This document shows, one piece after another, positions 36,210 to 44,487 of a stretch of 64,000 nucleotides of DNA. Within the stretch, counting starts at the first letter, position 1; every line of letters starts with the position of its first letter. The position numbers and the translations under genes are program-made. The notes under the pieces are model-generated. The model was not told where the DNA came from. It saw only the letters and a program-made list of their open reading frames with translations, and searched no databases. This stretch comes from Candidatus Dormiibacterota bacterium (GTDB lineage Bacteria; Chloroflexota; Dormibacteria; Dormibacterales; Dormibacteraceae), in contig PNAG01000019.1 of NCBI GenBank assembly GCA_003169845.1, forward strand, positions 9,069-73,068. Direction: 5' to 3'.

Positions 36210-36917
36210 TCACGCCGACCGTCGGATGACCAGATCCGCAGCTTCGTCGGTGATGGTGGGATAGAACCAGCGTGCAAGTGCGGTCGCTGCGAGCGCGCCG
36301 ATGAACTGGGCGGCGATGAAGGGGACAACGGATGCCGGCGCGATTCCGGCGAATGTGTCGGTTAGCGTCCTCGCCAAGGTCACCGCCGGATTGGCGAAGC
36401 TTGTCGATGCGGTGAACCAATAGGCACCCGCGATGTAGGCGCCGACTGCGAATGGGATCAGACTCCGGCGGCCTGAGCGAGCCATGCCGAAGATTACGAG
36501 CAGTAGACCAAAGGTTGCGACAACTTCGGCAAGCCACAGCCCGACTCCCGATCGCATCTTGGTGGAGAAGGTGACCGGGTACAGCGAGAACATAAGGTTG
36601 GCGACGACCGTACCGACTGCGCCACCTGCCACTTGAGCCACCCAGTAGGCGACCGTCTCTCGCCAGGTCAGACCGCCCAGGAGCCGGTCGGCAAGCGAGA
36701 CGGCTGGGTTGAGGTGAGCGCCGGAGACCGGGCCAACCGCGAGGATGATTGCAGCCAGAGCGGCGCCTGTTGCGATTGAGTTCTCCAGTAGTTCGAGGCC
36801 GATGTCGTTCGGGCTCAGTCGCTGTGCTGCGATCCCCGAACCCACGACGGCGATCAGGAGCAGCGCAGTGCCTATGAACTCGGCGGCGAGGCGGCGTGCG
36901 AGCAGAGCGAAACTCAG
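36210..36917 (-). CDS. Aquaglyceroporin-like channel in an arsenic operon
   Basis: About 235 residues. Both NPA motifs are present (GAHLNPAVS, FANPAVT), with six TM segments. The first TM block (AEFIGTALLLIAVVGSG) lies upstream of the nearest GTG (36845), so the real start must be further out; a CTG at 36917 overlaps the arsC stop as CTGA. In Sinorhizobium AqpS replaces ArsB as the arsenite exit channel after ArsC reduces arsenate; the same arrangement (arsR-arsC, arsC, aqp, no Acr3 or ArsB) is seen here. Identity as AqpS-like is inferred from context. Confidence 0.75.
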   Translation of the reverse strand: MSFALLARRLAAEFIGTALLLIAVVGSGIAAQRLSPNDIGLELLENSIATGAALAAIILAVGPVSGAHLNPAVSLADRLLGGLTWRETVAYWVAQVAGGAVGTVVANLMFSLYPVTFSTKMRSGVGLWLAEVVATFGLLLVIFGMARSGRRSLIPFAVGAYIAGAYWFTASTSFANPAVTLARTLTDTFAGIAPASVVPFIAAQFIGALAATALARWFYPTITDEAADLVIRRSA

Positions 36918-37537
36918 CGGGTTCGCGAGGGGACCAGTTCTGCCAGCAGCGCCTGGACTCGGCTGTCGATCTCGTCGCGGATGGCGCGTACTTCGTTAAG
37001 GCTCTTTCCGGCCGGGTCCGCTAGTTCCCAGTCGACGTAGCGCTTGCCCGTATAGATGGGGCATGCATCGCCGCAACCCATAGTCACCACTACATCGGCC
37101 GCACGAACCACGTCATCGGTTGACGGCTTGGGAAATTCGCGGGCCAGATCGACTCCGATCTCCGCCATCGCCTCGACGACCGCGGGGTTGATGGAGTTCG
37201 CCGGCGCCGAGCCCGCGGAGCGGACGTGCACAGTCCCCTTCGCTCGGTGATCAAGCAAGCCCGCCGCCATCTGGGAGCGCGCGGCATTGTGGACGCAGAC
37301 GAACAGAACCTCGGGCGGGCCGCCCGGCACACCCGCCTGCGACCGAGCTACTGCCGCTAAGCGCTCCCGTGCGAAGCGCTCCGCAAACAGCTCGAGATAG
37401 GTTCGCACCTTGGCGGTCGCGTCGAGTTGATCGTATGAATCGTGCAGAACTTCGGCGACTGTCTCGCGCGAGAACACTCCTGCGAACTCGTTCGCCAGTC
37501 GGCCTTCGGCACCACTGAGTTTCGTGTCACTACTCAC
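36914..37537 (-). CDS. arsC: Arsenate reductase ArsC with three-helix-bundle N-terminus
   Basis: 207 residues from GTG 37537 (AGGAGGTGG ribosome site). The N-terminal 70 residues are a three-helix bundle dimerization domain (LANEFAGVFSRETVAEVL, LELFAERFARERL). The LMW-PTP-type reductase follows: FVCVHNAARSQMAAGLL (CX5R P-loop with Cys), GSAPANSINPAVVEAM, and MGCGDACPIYTGKRYVDW. It reduces arsenate to arsenite with thioredoxin. It overlaps the aquaporin start and is 23 nt downstream of the arsR-arsC fusion. Confidence 0.9.
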   Translation of the reverse strand: MSSDTKLSGAEGRLANEFAGVFSRETVAEVLHDSYDQLDATAKVRTYLELFAERFARERLAAVARSQAGVPGGPPEVLFVCVHNAARSQMAAGLLDHRAKGTVHVRSAGSAPANSINPAVVEAMAEIGVDLAREFPKPSTDDVVRAADVVVTMGCGDACPIYTGKRYVDWELADPAGKSLNEVRAIRDEIDSRVQALLAELVPSRTR

Positions 37538-37560
37538 ATCCGACCACCTCCTACTAACAT

Positions 37561-38355
37561 CTATGCCCTCGAGCGACGGTGAAGCACCCTTGGATCGGAC
37601 CCCTTTGCGACCACTGCTGGAAGCAGGAACGTGATGCGCCACCGCAGTTCCTCCGCCGTTCCTTTGAATGCCTGTCGCAGCTCCCGTCTAGAGTCGTTTG
37701 ACTGGGCGGGATCCGGCAGGCTCCAGTGGATGACATCAGCCCCGCGTTGGAATGGTGGGCAGTCCTCTCGTGCGACATCGCAGAGCGTGATCACGAAGTC
37801 GAAACGACCTCCAACCTCGTCGATGCTCTTCGAGCGGAGGTGGTCGGCGGGAAGGCCTAGCTCCTTAAGCACGGTCAGGGTCATCGGATGAATTCCGGCC
37901 GGGTTCGGTCCAGCGCTAGCCACTTCGACTGTTCCGCGAGCCACGTCACGGGCAATAGCCTCCGCGAGCTGCGACCGGGCGCTATTGCCCGTGCACACAA
38001 ACAGGAGCCGGGTCTGGAGCGAGCCTTGGGTCGAGGCCGGCGTTGCCTCGAGTCGCGGCATCCTCAGGGTCGGATGCAACCCAGTGAGGCCTTGATCAAG
38101 GCCATTGCGGAGACCACCCAGATTCAGGCTGTAATAGACGTCCCTCGAGTCGTGGGAGCTGCGGCGCTCCGACACCACGCCCGCGCGACGGAGGAGACCC
38201 AGGTGATACGAGATCAGGTTTTGGCGCTCACCGACCGCTTCCACCAGCTCGCCCACCCGGTGGTCGCTGTGGGCGAGCGCCTGGGCCAGCCGCCAGCGGA
38301 TGTTGTGCCCAAGCAACCAAACGGTTTCGGGGGCGCCAGTAGTGGAGGCAGGCAT
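37561..38355 (-). CDS. ArsR repressor fused to an ArsC-type phosphatase domain
   Basis: 264 residues. Residues 1-90 are a winged-helix ArsR domain (LGHNIRWRLAQALAHSDHRVGELVEAVGERQNLISYHLGLLRRAGVV, with the DNA-recognition helix before HDSRDVYYSL). Residues 110-250 are an LMW-PTP/ArsC domain (LLFVCTGNSARSQLAEAIA, GIHPMTLTVLKELGL, ITLCDVAREDCPPF). The fusion could couple arsenite sensing and arsenate reduction. The start is ATG 38353-38355, 7 nt after TACAAT. A second separate ArsC follows. Confidence 0.88.
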   Translation of the reverse strand: MPASTTGAPETVWLLGHNIRWRLAQALAHSDHRVGELVEAVGERQNLISYHLGLLRRAGVVSERRSSHDSRDVYYSLNLGGLRNGLDQGLTGLHPTLRMPRLEATPASTQGSLQTRLLFVCTGNSARSQLAEAIARDVARGTVEVASAGPNPAGIHPMTLTVLKELGLPADHLRSKSIDEVGGRFDFVITLCDVAREDCPPFQRGADVIHWSLPDPAQSNDSRRELRQAFKGTAEELRWRITFLLPAVVAKGSDPRVLHRRSRA

Positions 38356-38362
38356 CGGGCAA

Positions 38363-38383
38363 ATTGTATCAAAACGTTTTGAT
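38363..38383 (-). promoter_or_regulatory. Promoter and ArsR operator
   Basis: ATCAAAACGTTTTGAT at 38368-38383 is a perfect 16-bp palindrome that touches the -10 TACAAT (38368-38363 on the minus strand). The start codon follows 7 nt later with no ribosome site, so the mRNA is leaderless. The palindrome is in the right place to be the ArsR binding site. Confidence 0.7.
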
Positions 38384-38417
38384 GTAACTGAGGTATCCGG
38401 ATCACTGCTGGATCTCG

Positions 38418-38579
38418 CATTCCCGGAAACGGACGGTTACGACAGGTCACCTAAGGACATAAAGGCGGCGTCATTTGAGTTCAGGAGGGCCGTCGCGGAG
38501 CTGGCAGGACACGCGAGGACACGCCGCCGACACGGTTCGGGACGTGACGCCCCGGGTTCAAATCCCGGGCCCCCGACCA
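38418..38579 (+). repeat. tRNA-Pro-tailed repeat R5 (type B flank)
   Basis: The flank matches R4 (CATTCCCGGAAACGGACGG). The tail runs from CACGG-TTCGGGA (38531-38542) to CCA (38577-38579). CACGG would pair with CCGTG, so the 5' anticodon stem is intact; one C is missing on the 3' side of the loop. No D-arm or 5' acceptor is recognisable further upstream. It ends the ars/chr module. Confidence 0.8.
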
Positions 38580-38767
38580 ACTTCGAATTCAGATGGCCGC
38601 CGCCGTAGAGGATCGGCCTGCTGGTCATGGGTATCAGCGACGGGCCGAACCCGATCGAGTACCTCTGCTGACCTCAATAAACCACCTCAAAACGCTCCCC
38701 GTCCCTCTAAGCTCACGACGTGCAGAGACCAGGCCCCGGCCTCGCTCTGGTCGGCGCCGAGCGCCGT

Positions 38768-39604
38768 ATGTCCATCTGGCTTGCGTGGTATACGATCGGG
38801 CTTGTCGCTCTCGTTTTGATCGTCGTCGGAGATGTCCTCTTTGTCCCCTTCCTGATCGTCGTCACCGAGCTCATCTTCCTCACCTTGCGACGGCAGCCGA
38901 CTTTCAACGCGTCGACGTACAAGCCACCAGCGTCGGCGCAGTGGCAATCCCCCATCACAGTGTTGAGATGGGCAGGGATCGCCGGAAACGCCTGGGCCAT
39001 CGGCACCGCCGCCCTGCTTGTCACCGTTGCGATCCTTATCGTGCTGATCATCCTCATCGTCATGGGATTTCACCACTGGCTGGGTGTGGCGAACTTCACC
39101 GTGTTCGCATTCTTTGTGGCGTGGCTGTCGACGAGGCCGTTGTGGATTACGCCTCTCAGGAGAGCCCTGAAAGTTGGGGCGACCAATCAGCTTGGGCCAT
39201 ACCTGGCCACCCTCAACGTCGGCACTGACGGCGTCGAGGTCGACCTGCGGCCTTGGATGTTCGGCCGGGCGCCGCGGAGGAGCTATCGATTCTATGTGGG
39301 TTTTGGAGAGCTCGATGAGATCCGCATGATGGACGGGCTCACCGCCCAGGGTTACTTGCTATCGATGGAGCAGTACGACCCCACATTCACCGCCCGGGCG
39401 GCGTGGGAGATTGTCCACTTCGGCATGGATCAGAAAGCCAGGCCATCCCTCATCTCCATGTTGGGAGTCGGCACGCACCTATTGCTGCGCGGCTCGACGC
39501 TGTTCTACACGGTCGGGAACGCCGACCAGTTCGGGCCGGCGGCGGTGGCCGCTTGGCAGGCCTGGCGGGCCCTGAATCCCATGCCGGCAGCACCGACGGC
39601 CTAA
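38768..39604 (+). CDS. Membrane protein, unknown function
   Basis: About 278 residues from ATG 38768 (GTG 38720 is an alternative). Four hydrophobic helices in the N-terminal half (IGLVALVLIVVGDVLFV, LLVTVAILIVLIILIVMG and two more) are followed by a cytoplasmic-looking domain containing VGTDGVEVDLRPWMFG and YRFYVGFGELDEIRMM. This last part resembles a PH-like (DUF304) domain weakly. I do not recognise a family. It lies alone right after R5, and a hairpin follows its stop. Confidence 0.45.
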   Translation: MSIWLAWYTIGLVALVLIVVGDVLFVPFLIVVTELIFLTLRRQPTFNASTYKPPASAQWQSPITVLRWAGIAGNAWAIGTAALLVTVAILIVLIILIVMGFHHWLGVANFTVFAFFVAWLSTRPLWITPLRRALKVGATNQLGPYLATLNVGTDGVEVDLRPWMFGRAPRRSYRFYVGFGELDEIRMMDGLTAQGYLLSMEQYDPTFTARAAWEIVHFGMDQKARPSLISMLGVGTHLLLRGSTLFYTVGNADQFGPAAVAAWQAWRALNPMPAAPTA

Positions 39605-39608
39605 GACT

Positions 39609-39641
39609 CGATCGGCGGCAACCTGCCACGGCAGCCGATCG
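39609..39641 (+). terminator. Candidate terminator hairpin
   Basis: CGATCGGC at 39609-39616 pairs perfectly with GCCGATCG at 39634-39641, 5 bp after the stop of the membrane protein. There is no T-run, so termination strength is uncertain. Little else is seen in the 290-bp gap up to the tetR promoter. Confidence 0.4.
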
Positions 39642-39856
39642 CAAACGCAGCGCTCCACCGCCGGGGGCAACCCATGAGACCAAACGCCCGGTCCTCATCC
39701 CGTCGCCTTCCCGGCTAACGCGACCAGCAGCTCGAGAGTAGGCATGTCGAGCATTGGGCTCTCAGCTTGTCAATCATTCGGCTGACAGAAATGCGCCCGC
39801 CGCTTTGGCGCGCCACAACGCTTCGTCTTGGTTCGATCGATTAGGGAGTCCCCCAA

Positions 39857-39886
39857 TTGATAAACCGGCGGTCGGTCGATTATAGT
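39857..39886 (+). promoter_or_regulatory. tetR promoter and likely operator
   Basis: -35 TTGATA (39857-39862), 18-bp spacer, -10 TATAGT (39881-39886); the ATG follows 7 nt later with no ribosome site. Between -35 and -10 lies an imperfect inverted repeat ATAAACCG-gcggt-CGGTCGAT, a plausible TetR-type autoregulatory site. Confidence 0.6.
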
Positions 39887-39893
39887 TTGCGGT

Positions 39894-40580
39894 ATGGCTC
39901 GAACGGTGAACGTAGAGGTCCACAAGGTCCGCCGCGACGCCTTTCTGGACGTCGCCCAGCAGCTCATCCAGACCAAGGGTTACGAGCAGATGAGCATCCA
40001 GGACGTGCTGGACAAGCTCGAAGCATCGAAGGGAGCCTTTTACCACTACTTCGACTCTAAGCAGGTCCTCCTCGATGCCGTCGTCGAGCGCTTCGCAGAC
40101 AACGCGATGGCGACGGTGGCCCCCATCCTGGCCGACCCATCCTTGCCCGCGCTCAAGAAATTGGAACGCGTGGTGGGCGGGATCGCCCAGTTCAAGGCCG
40201 AACAGAAGGAGCTGGTGCTGGCGATCATGGAGGTCTGGAACTCTGACGGCAACGCGCTGGTCCGCGAAAAGCTTCGCCGGATGAGCGCGAGCCGGCTGGG
40301 GCCGATCCTCTCCATGGTCATCAGGCAGGGCGTCAACGAAGGCACCATCGTCATCTCGAGCTCGCCGGAGGAAACGGCGAGGGTGATGCTGTATCTGATA
40401 CAGGGCTATCAGGGGTTTGCCGGTGAGCTTTTCCTCGCTCGCCAGGCCGGCACCATCAGCTTCGATGATGTGCTGCGGACTTTCGGCGCCTTGCACGAGG
40501 CGTTCGAACGGATTCTGGGAATCCCCAAGGGGTCGGCCACGCTCACGGACGAGGCGACCCTGCGGTTTTGGTTTGGATAA
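39894..40580 (+). CDS. TetR/AcrR family transcriptional regulator
   Basis: 228 residues. The N-terminal HTH (DAFLDVAQQLIQTKGYEQMSIQDVLDKLEASKGAFYHYFDSKQVLLDAV) is canonical, with the HYFDSK helix. The C-terminal ligand domain is longer than average. It is 24 bp upstream of an ABC exporter pair, so it probably represses that exporter until a substrate binds. Leaderless start behind a consensus promoter. Confidence 0.9.
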   Translation: MARTVNVEVHKVRRDAFLDVAQQLIQTKGYEQMSIQDVLDKLEASKGAFYHYFDSKQVLLDAVVERFADNAMATVAPILADPSLPALKKLERVVGGIAQFKAEQKELVLAIMEVWNSDGNALVREKLRRMSASRLGPILSMVIRQGVNEGTIVISSSPEETARVMLYLIQGYQGFAGELFLARQAGTISFDDVLRTFGALHEAFERILGIPKGSATLTDEATLRFWFG

Positions 40581-40604
40581 GCACCCAATGAAGGAGGCAG
40601 CGCG

Positions 40605-41510
40605 ATGACTGCAGCGATCAGGACCCAGGGTCTAACCAAGGACTTCGGCGGCGGGAGGGGCCTCTTCGATCTCGACCTCGAGGTGGCCGAGGGAGAGGTG
40701 TTCGGCTATCTCGGACCTAATGGAGCGGGCAAGAGCACAACCATCCGCCTGCTCATGGGCCTGATCCACGCCTCGCAAGGGTCGGCTTCAGTTTTCGGCC
40801 TGGACGCCATCGGGCAGTCGGTCGAGGTCAAGCGCCTGGTCGGCTTTGTACCCGGCGAGCTGCCGCAGTTCGGCGGCTTGCGAGGCCGCGACATCGTGGG
40901 CCACTTCGGTGCGCTGCGGGGCGGCGTCGACCAAAAGCGGGTGAAGGAGATCACCGAACGTTTCGACCTCGACCTCGGGCTCAAGTTCCGCCAGTACTCC
41001 TCGGGCAACAAGCGCAAGCTCGGGATCGTGCTCGCGTTCATGCACCGGCCGAAACTCCTGATCCTGGACGAACCGTCGAGCGGGCTCGACCCACTCAACC
41101 AGCAGGAGTTCTTCAAGCTGGTGCAGGAGGCGCAGGCGGCCGGCGCCACGGTGTTCCTCTCCTCCCACGTGCTGTCGGAGGTCGAGCACGTTTGCCAGAG
41201 GGTGGGGATCATCCGCCGTGGAGAGCTGGTCAAAGTCGCCCGACTGGAGGACCTGCACGAGATGCACGTGCGCCGCGTTGAGGTCGAGTTCGCCGGCGAC
41301 GCCCAGCCGCACCTGTTCGACCACCTGCCTGGCATCGAGAACGTGAAATCCAACCACCACCGGATCACCTTCACCATGCGCGGTTCGTTCGAACCCATCG
41401 TTGACGCACTGGCCGGACATCACGTGGTCAACGTGACCAGCCACGAACCCAGCCTGGAGGAGGTCTTTCTCACGTACTACGAGGACGATCCCAAGGAGGC
41501 GGCGTCGTGA
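40605..41510 (+). CDS. ABC transporter ATP-binding protein (drug export type)
   Basis: 301 residues. Walker A GPNGAGKST, Q-loop region GFVPGELPQF, signature YSSGNKRKL (variant of LSGGQ), Walker B LLILDEPSSGLDP and H-loop SSHVLSEVEHV are all present, followed by a DUF4162-like C-terminal domain. Together with the following permease it forms an ABC-2 exporter. GAAGGAGG precedes the ATG by 8 nt. It overlaps the permease gene by 4 bp. Confidence 0.9.
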   Translation: MTAAIRTQGLTKDFGGGRGLFDLDLEVAEGEVFGYLGPNGAGKSTTIRLLMGLIHASQGSASVFGLDAIGQSVEVKRLVGFVPGELPQFGGLRGRDIVGHFGALRGGVDQKRVKEITERFDLDLGLKFRQYSSGNKRKLGIVLAFMHRPKLLILDEPSSGLDPLNQQEFFKLVQEAQAAGATVFLSSHVLSEVEHVCQRVGIIRRGELVKVARLEDLHEMHVRRVEVEFAGDAQPHLFDHLPGIENVKSNHHRITFTMRGSFEPIVDALAGHHVVNVTSHEPSLEEVFLTYYEDDPKEAAS

Positions 41511-43132
41511 TCCCCTGGATGGCCTGGCGGCTGCACCGCCGCGGCCTGATCGGGTTCGGCGTTGGCGGCTTCCTGATTTCCTTCTTATATGGAGCTGCCT
41601 TTACACAGGCCGCCGGGTCCACAGCGGAGTCGCAGGCGGCGTTCGGACGCGCGGTCCTTCTGGTGGCCAAGCAGTTCGCGTTCATCATCCCGGTGCCGGT
41701 GCATCCGGAAACGTTGGGCGGTTACGAGCAATATAAGTGGCTGTCCGGAGCCATCATCTTGATGATGATCTGGGCGGGGCTCGCGGGCGTGGGAATCGGC
41801 CGCGGCGACGAGGATCGCGGCCTCACCGACCAATGGATCGCCGCCGGCGTCTCGCGGACGCGGTTGTTGCTGGCGCGCAGCGCCGCCTTCGGTCTTGTGC
41901 TCCTTGTGGCGTGCTTCGCGTCCGTGCTCGGTATCGTGGCCGTCGCCCCAATCGTGCACCAGGACCCGAATTTTTGGGGTGAGATGGGCAAGGCCCTGTC
42001 TATGGCGACTGGCATCTTCGCGGGCTTTGCGATCGCACTCCTGATCGCACAACTGCCGGCCGAGCGCCAGACGGCGACCGCACTGGGCGTCGGCGCCCTT
42101 GTTCTGCTCCTGATTGTCAATGGGATCGCGGACACCATCGATTCGGCCTCGTGGATCGGGGTCGTGTCGCCGTTTCACTGGATGGAGCGGACGACGTCGG
42201 CGGCTCCGGGCGGCACTTTCGATCTGGGCGCGACCCTCGGCCTGGCCGTGGCCGGGGCGGCTCTGCTTGGCGCTGTGATCCCCATCTTCCAACGCCGCGA
42301 CATCGGCAGCGGTCTTTTTACCTGGGGTCGTCGCGCCGGCGCCGCCGTGCGGGTGGCCTCGCGCAACCTGATGCTGCGCATGCCCTTCACCGAAGGAATA
42401 TGGGAGCAACGTGTCGGCCTTTCCGTGTGGGTAGTCAGCACGCTGCTGCTGGGTTCGCTGATGGTTTCGGTGACAAAGTCGATGGGCGATGCGCTCTTCT
42501 CAGACCCGAAGCTCGCGGCCCTTTTCCAGGGCGCCGCACCGGGTCCAAGGTACGCGGCGCTCCTTGGGATCGTCTGGTTTGGCATCGCGCTGCTGCTGCT
42601 GGCCGGCTACGCGGTTGTGCAGGTCTCGCGCTGGTCGGCCCAGGACCAGGAGGGACGCGTCGAGATGCTGCTGAGCGCCCCGATCTCGCGCACGCGGGTG
42701 GTCATCGAGCGCGCGCTCGAATTCGCCGTCGCCAGCCTGCTGATCGTGATCGGCGGTTACATTGGCGTGGCGTCCAAGGTGCCGTCCTCCGGCCTTAACC
42801 TCGACGCGGGCCACGTGTTCACCGCATCAGCGCTGCTGTGGCCATTCGCGCTTGCCTTCGGCGGCCTGGGTGTCGCAGTGGCGAGCCGGTGGCCAAGAAT
42901 CGCCGTCCCGTTTCTGGCCGCCTTTGCGGTGATCGAGTACATCCTTGGAGACCTGGCTCCGCTGTTCAAGTTGCCAGACTGGATGGCGAACCTGTCCATC
43001 TTCCATCTCTACGGGAACCCGGTTGTCGGCGACCTGTCGTGGACGCCGGCGATATCGATGGCGCTGGTCTTTGTGGCCGGGTTCGGCGCCGCTCTGGTCT
43101 TGATGAAGCAGCGAGACGTGTCGAGCGCGTAG
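41507..43132 (+). CDS. ABC-2 type permease, long form
   Basis: 541 residues with about 12 hydrophobic segments in two halves, as in tandem ABC-2 exporter permeases (MlaE-unrelated, ExoP/YhhJ-like). It overlaps the ATPase gene (GTGA) and shares the tetR-led operon. Substrate is unknown; antibiotics or lipids are typical for such TetR-regulated pairs. Confidence 0.82.
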   Translation: MIPWMAWRLHRRGLIGFGVGGFLISFLYGAAFTQAAGSTAESQAAFGRAVLLVAKQFAFIIPVPVHPETLGGYEQYKWLSGAIILMMIWAGLAGVGIGRGDEDRGLTDQWIAAGVSRTRLLLARSAAFGLVLLVACFASVLGIVAVAPIVHQDPNFWGEMGKALSMATGIFAGFAIALLIAQLPAERQTATALGVGALVLLLIVNGIADTIDSASWIGVVSPFHWMERTTSAAPGGTFDLGATLGLAVAGAALLGAVIPIFQRRDIGSGLFTWGRRAGAAVRVASRNLMLRMPFTEGIWEQRVGLSVWVVSTLLLGSLMVSVTKSMGDALFSDPKLAALFQGAAPGPRYAALLGIVWFGIALLLLAGYAVVQVSRWSAQDQEGRVEMLLSAPISRTRVVIERALEFAVASLLIVIGGYIGVASKVPSSGLNLDAGHVFTASALLWPFALAFGGLGVAVASRWPRIAVPFLAAFAVIEYILGDLAPLFKLPDWMANLSIFHLYGNPVVGDLSWTPAISMALVFVAGFGAALVLMKQRDVSSA

Positions 43133-43146
43133 ACCGGCCGAGCGGC

Positions 43147-43255
43147 AATTTGAGATCGCGCGACAGGAATCGATGGCTAAGCAGCGTCCCAAGCCGGCGG
43201 ACGCACAAGTCGGGACCGTGAGGCCAGCCCAGGCTCGAAAATCCCAACGCTATAT
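43147..43255 (+). repeat. tRNA-Pro-tailed repeat R6 (type C flank, decayed tail)
   Basis: TTTGAGATCGCGCGACAGG and CAGCGTCCCAAGCCGG are shared with 34670-34763. The tail keeps TCGGGACCGTGAGGCC and a scrambled T-arm (CAGGCTCGAAAATCCC). It starts directly after the ABC permease stop. Confidence 0.55.
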
Positions 43256-43360
43256 CGGTTGGCTCAGGGCTGCCAATCTTGTGCTCATCTTCGACGCAGG
43301 CAGGCATCGCTCGCAGTAGCAGCAACTCGGAGAAATCGATGGTCCAGGTAGAGTGGGTTT

Positions 43361-43915
43361 GTGGTGTTTCGCCGCCCCATCTGGCTGGTCGCCGGGGCGG
43401 TTGGATTCGTGCTGTTGGCGCTAGGATTGGTGCCTGTCACGACCTTGCTGGCGCCGTACTCGAGCCGGCCGATTCCAACGGACTGCACGTCAGGGTCGAC
43501 TCAAATAGTCGCCGACCGCATCTTGCACGTACCTGGGATCGGTGCCGCCTGGCTCGTGGCTGCCGACTCCGACGCCGAAGTGGTATTTGGCTCGGGCACC
43601 GCCTACCTCCTCAAATTGCCGGACCGATCTGTTTTGTGGCAGCAGTCATTTGCGAGCGGGGAGATCAGCGCAGCGCTCCAGTCCGGAACTGCCTATGTCT
43701 TTGATGACAAGATCGGGTACTTCCTGAACACGACCACCGGAGACGTTCAACTACACGTGGTCGAGTCGGACAACTATCGAGGTCTTTTCACCTCAGGAAG
43801 TGCCCGCCGGGTTCAGACGGACATCGTCTACTCCGCGCTCGGACCAGGCGCGAGCTTGACACTCCACCACCACCTCGACTTCGCCGTCATATTTGATGGC
43901 TGCGTCATCGCGTAA
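43361..43915 (+). CDS. Membrane-anchored or secreted protein, unknown
   Basis: 184 residues from GTG. A hydrophobic N-terminus (IWLVAGAVGFVLLALGLVPV) is a signal anchor. The rest has short beta-propeller-like repeats (VVFGSGTAYLLKLPDRSVLWQQ, AYVFDDKIGYFLNTTTGDVQL), as in PQQ/WD-type proteins. TAGAGT (43349-43354) ends 6 nt before the GTG, giving a leaderless start. Two Cys near each end. No family recognised. Confidence 0.5.
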   Translation: MVFRRPIWLVAGAVGFVLLALGLVPVTTLLAPYSSRPIPTDCTSGSTQIVADRILHVPGIGAAWLVAADSDAEVVFGSGTAYLLKLPDRSVLWQQSFASGEISAALQSGTAYVFDDKIGYFLNTTTGDVQLHVVESDNYRGLFTSGSARRVQTDIVYSALGPGASLTLHHHLDFAVIFDGCVIA

Positions 43916-44063
43916 GGGTGGCGCATCGAGGTAGTCCAATCCGCTCTTGGCCAGCCAGTTGGGCGCAGCCATATGGAGTCGAGCCCTTGCACAGCCTATT
44001 TGAACTGGGAATCGCCAAGGCGGCAGAGGGCCGGCTGCGCGTGCCGGCCCTCGCCGCCGCAAT

Positions 44064-44486
44064 TTATCCGAGGATCGCCAGGCCCGCCTGGGCGACCTCC
44101 ATGTCCTGGGTGTAGTGGCCGCCACTGACGCCGATGCCCCCTATGACCGCGTCGCCGGTCTTGATCGGGTAGCCGCCTCCGAAGATCACCAACCGATCGA
44201 TTCCGCCGACGGCGCCCAAGGCCAGCGGAGGATCGTTCTTGATGAAGTCGTGCCAGCCGTCGGTCGAAAGGCCGAAGCCGACTGCTGTGTAGGCCTTGTC
44301 CTGTGCGATCTGAACGCTGAATAGGGCCGCCCCGTCCATCCTGCTGAGGGCTTTGAGAACGCCGCTCTCGTCGCACACAGCTATCACGAAGGGGTGGCCC
44401 ATCGCCTTCGCCTTCGCTTCGGCGCCCGCGATCATCTTGTGCGCCAACTCTGTAGTGATGGTGGGCTTGTTGTAGGTGTTGCTCAT
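44064..44486 (-). CDS. GlcG/HbpS family heme-binding-like protein
   Basis: 140 residues from ATG 44486, which follows GGGAGGAG. Pattern: ITTELAHKMIAGAEAKAKAMGHPFVIAVCDESGVLKALSRMDGA, then AQDKAYTAVGFGLST and VIGGIGVSGGHYTQDMEVAQAGL, the GlcG/HbpS fold. Members bind heme or flavin and are often next to glycolate or small-acid metabolism genes. It is the downstream partner of a PEP-mutase-family gene (2 bp apart). Confidence 0.85.
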   Translation of the reverse strand: MSNTYNKPTITTELAHKMIAGAEAKAKAMGHPFVIAVCDESGVLKALSRMDGAALFSVQIAQDKAYTAVGFGLSTDGWHDFIKNDPPLALGAVGGIDRLVIFGGGYPIKTGDAVIGGIGVSGGHYTQDMEVAQAGLAILG

Positions 44487-44487
44487 T

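Noticed and set aside
40706-41444. Two long minus-strand ORFs opposite the ABC ATPase
   Set aside because: Antisense shadows of a well-supported gene.
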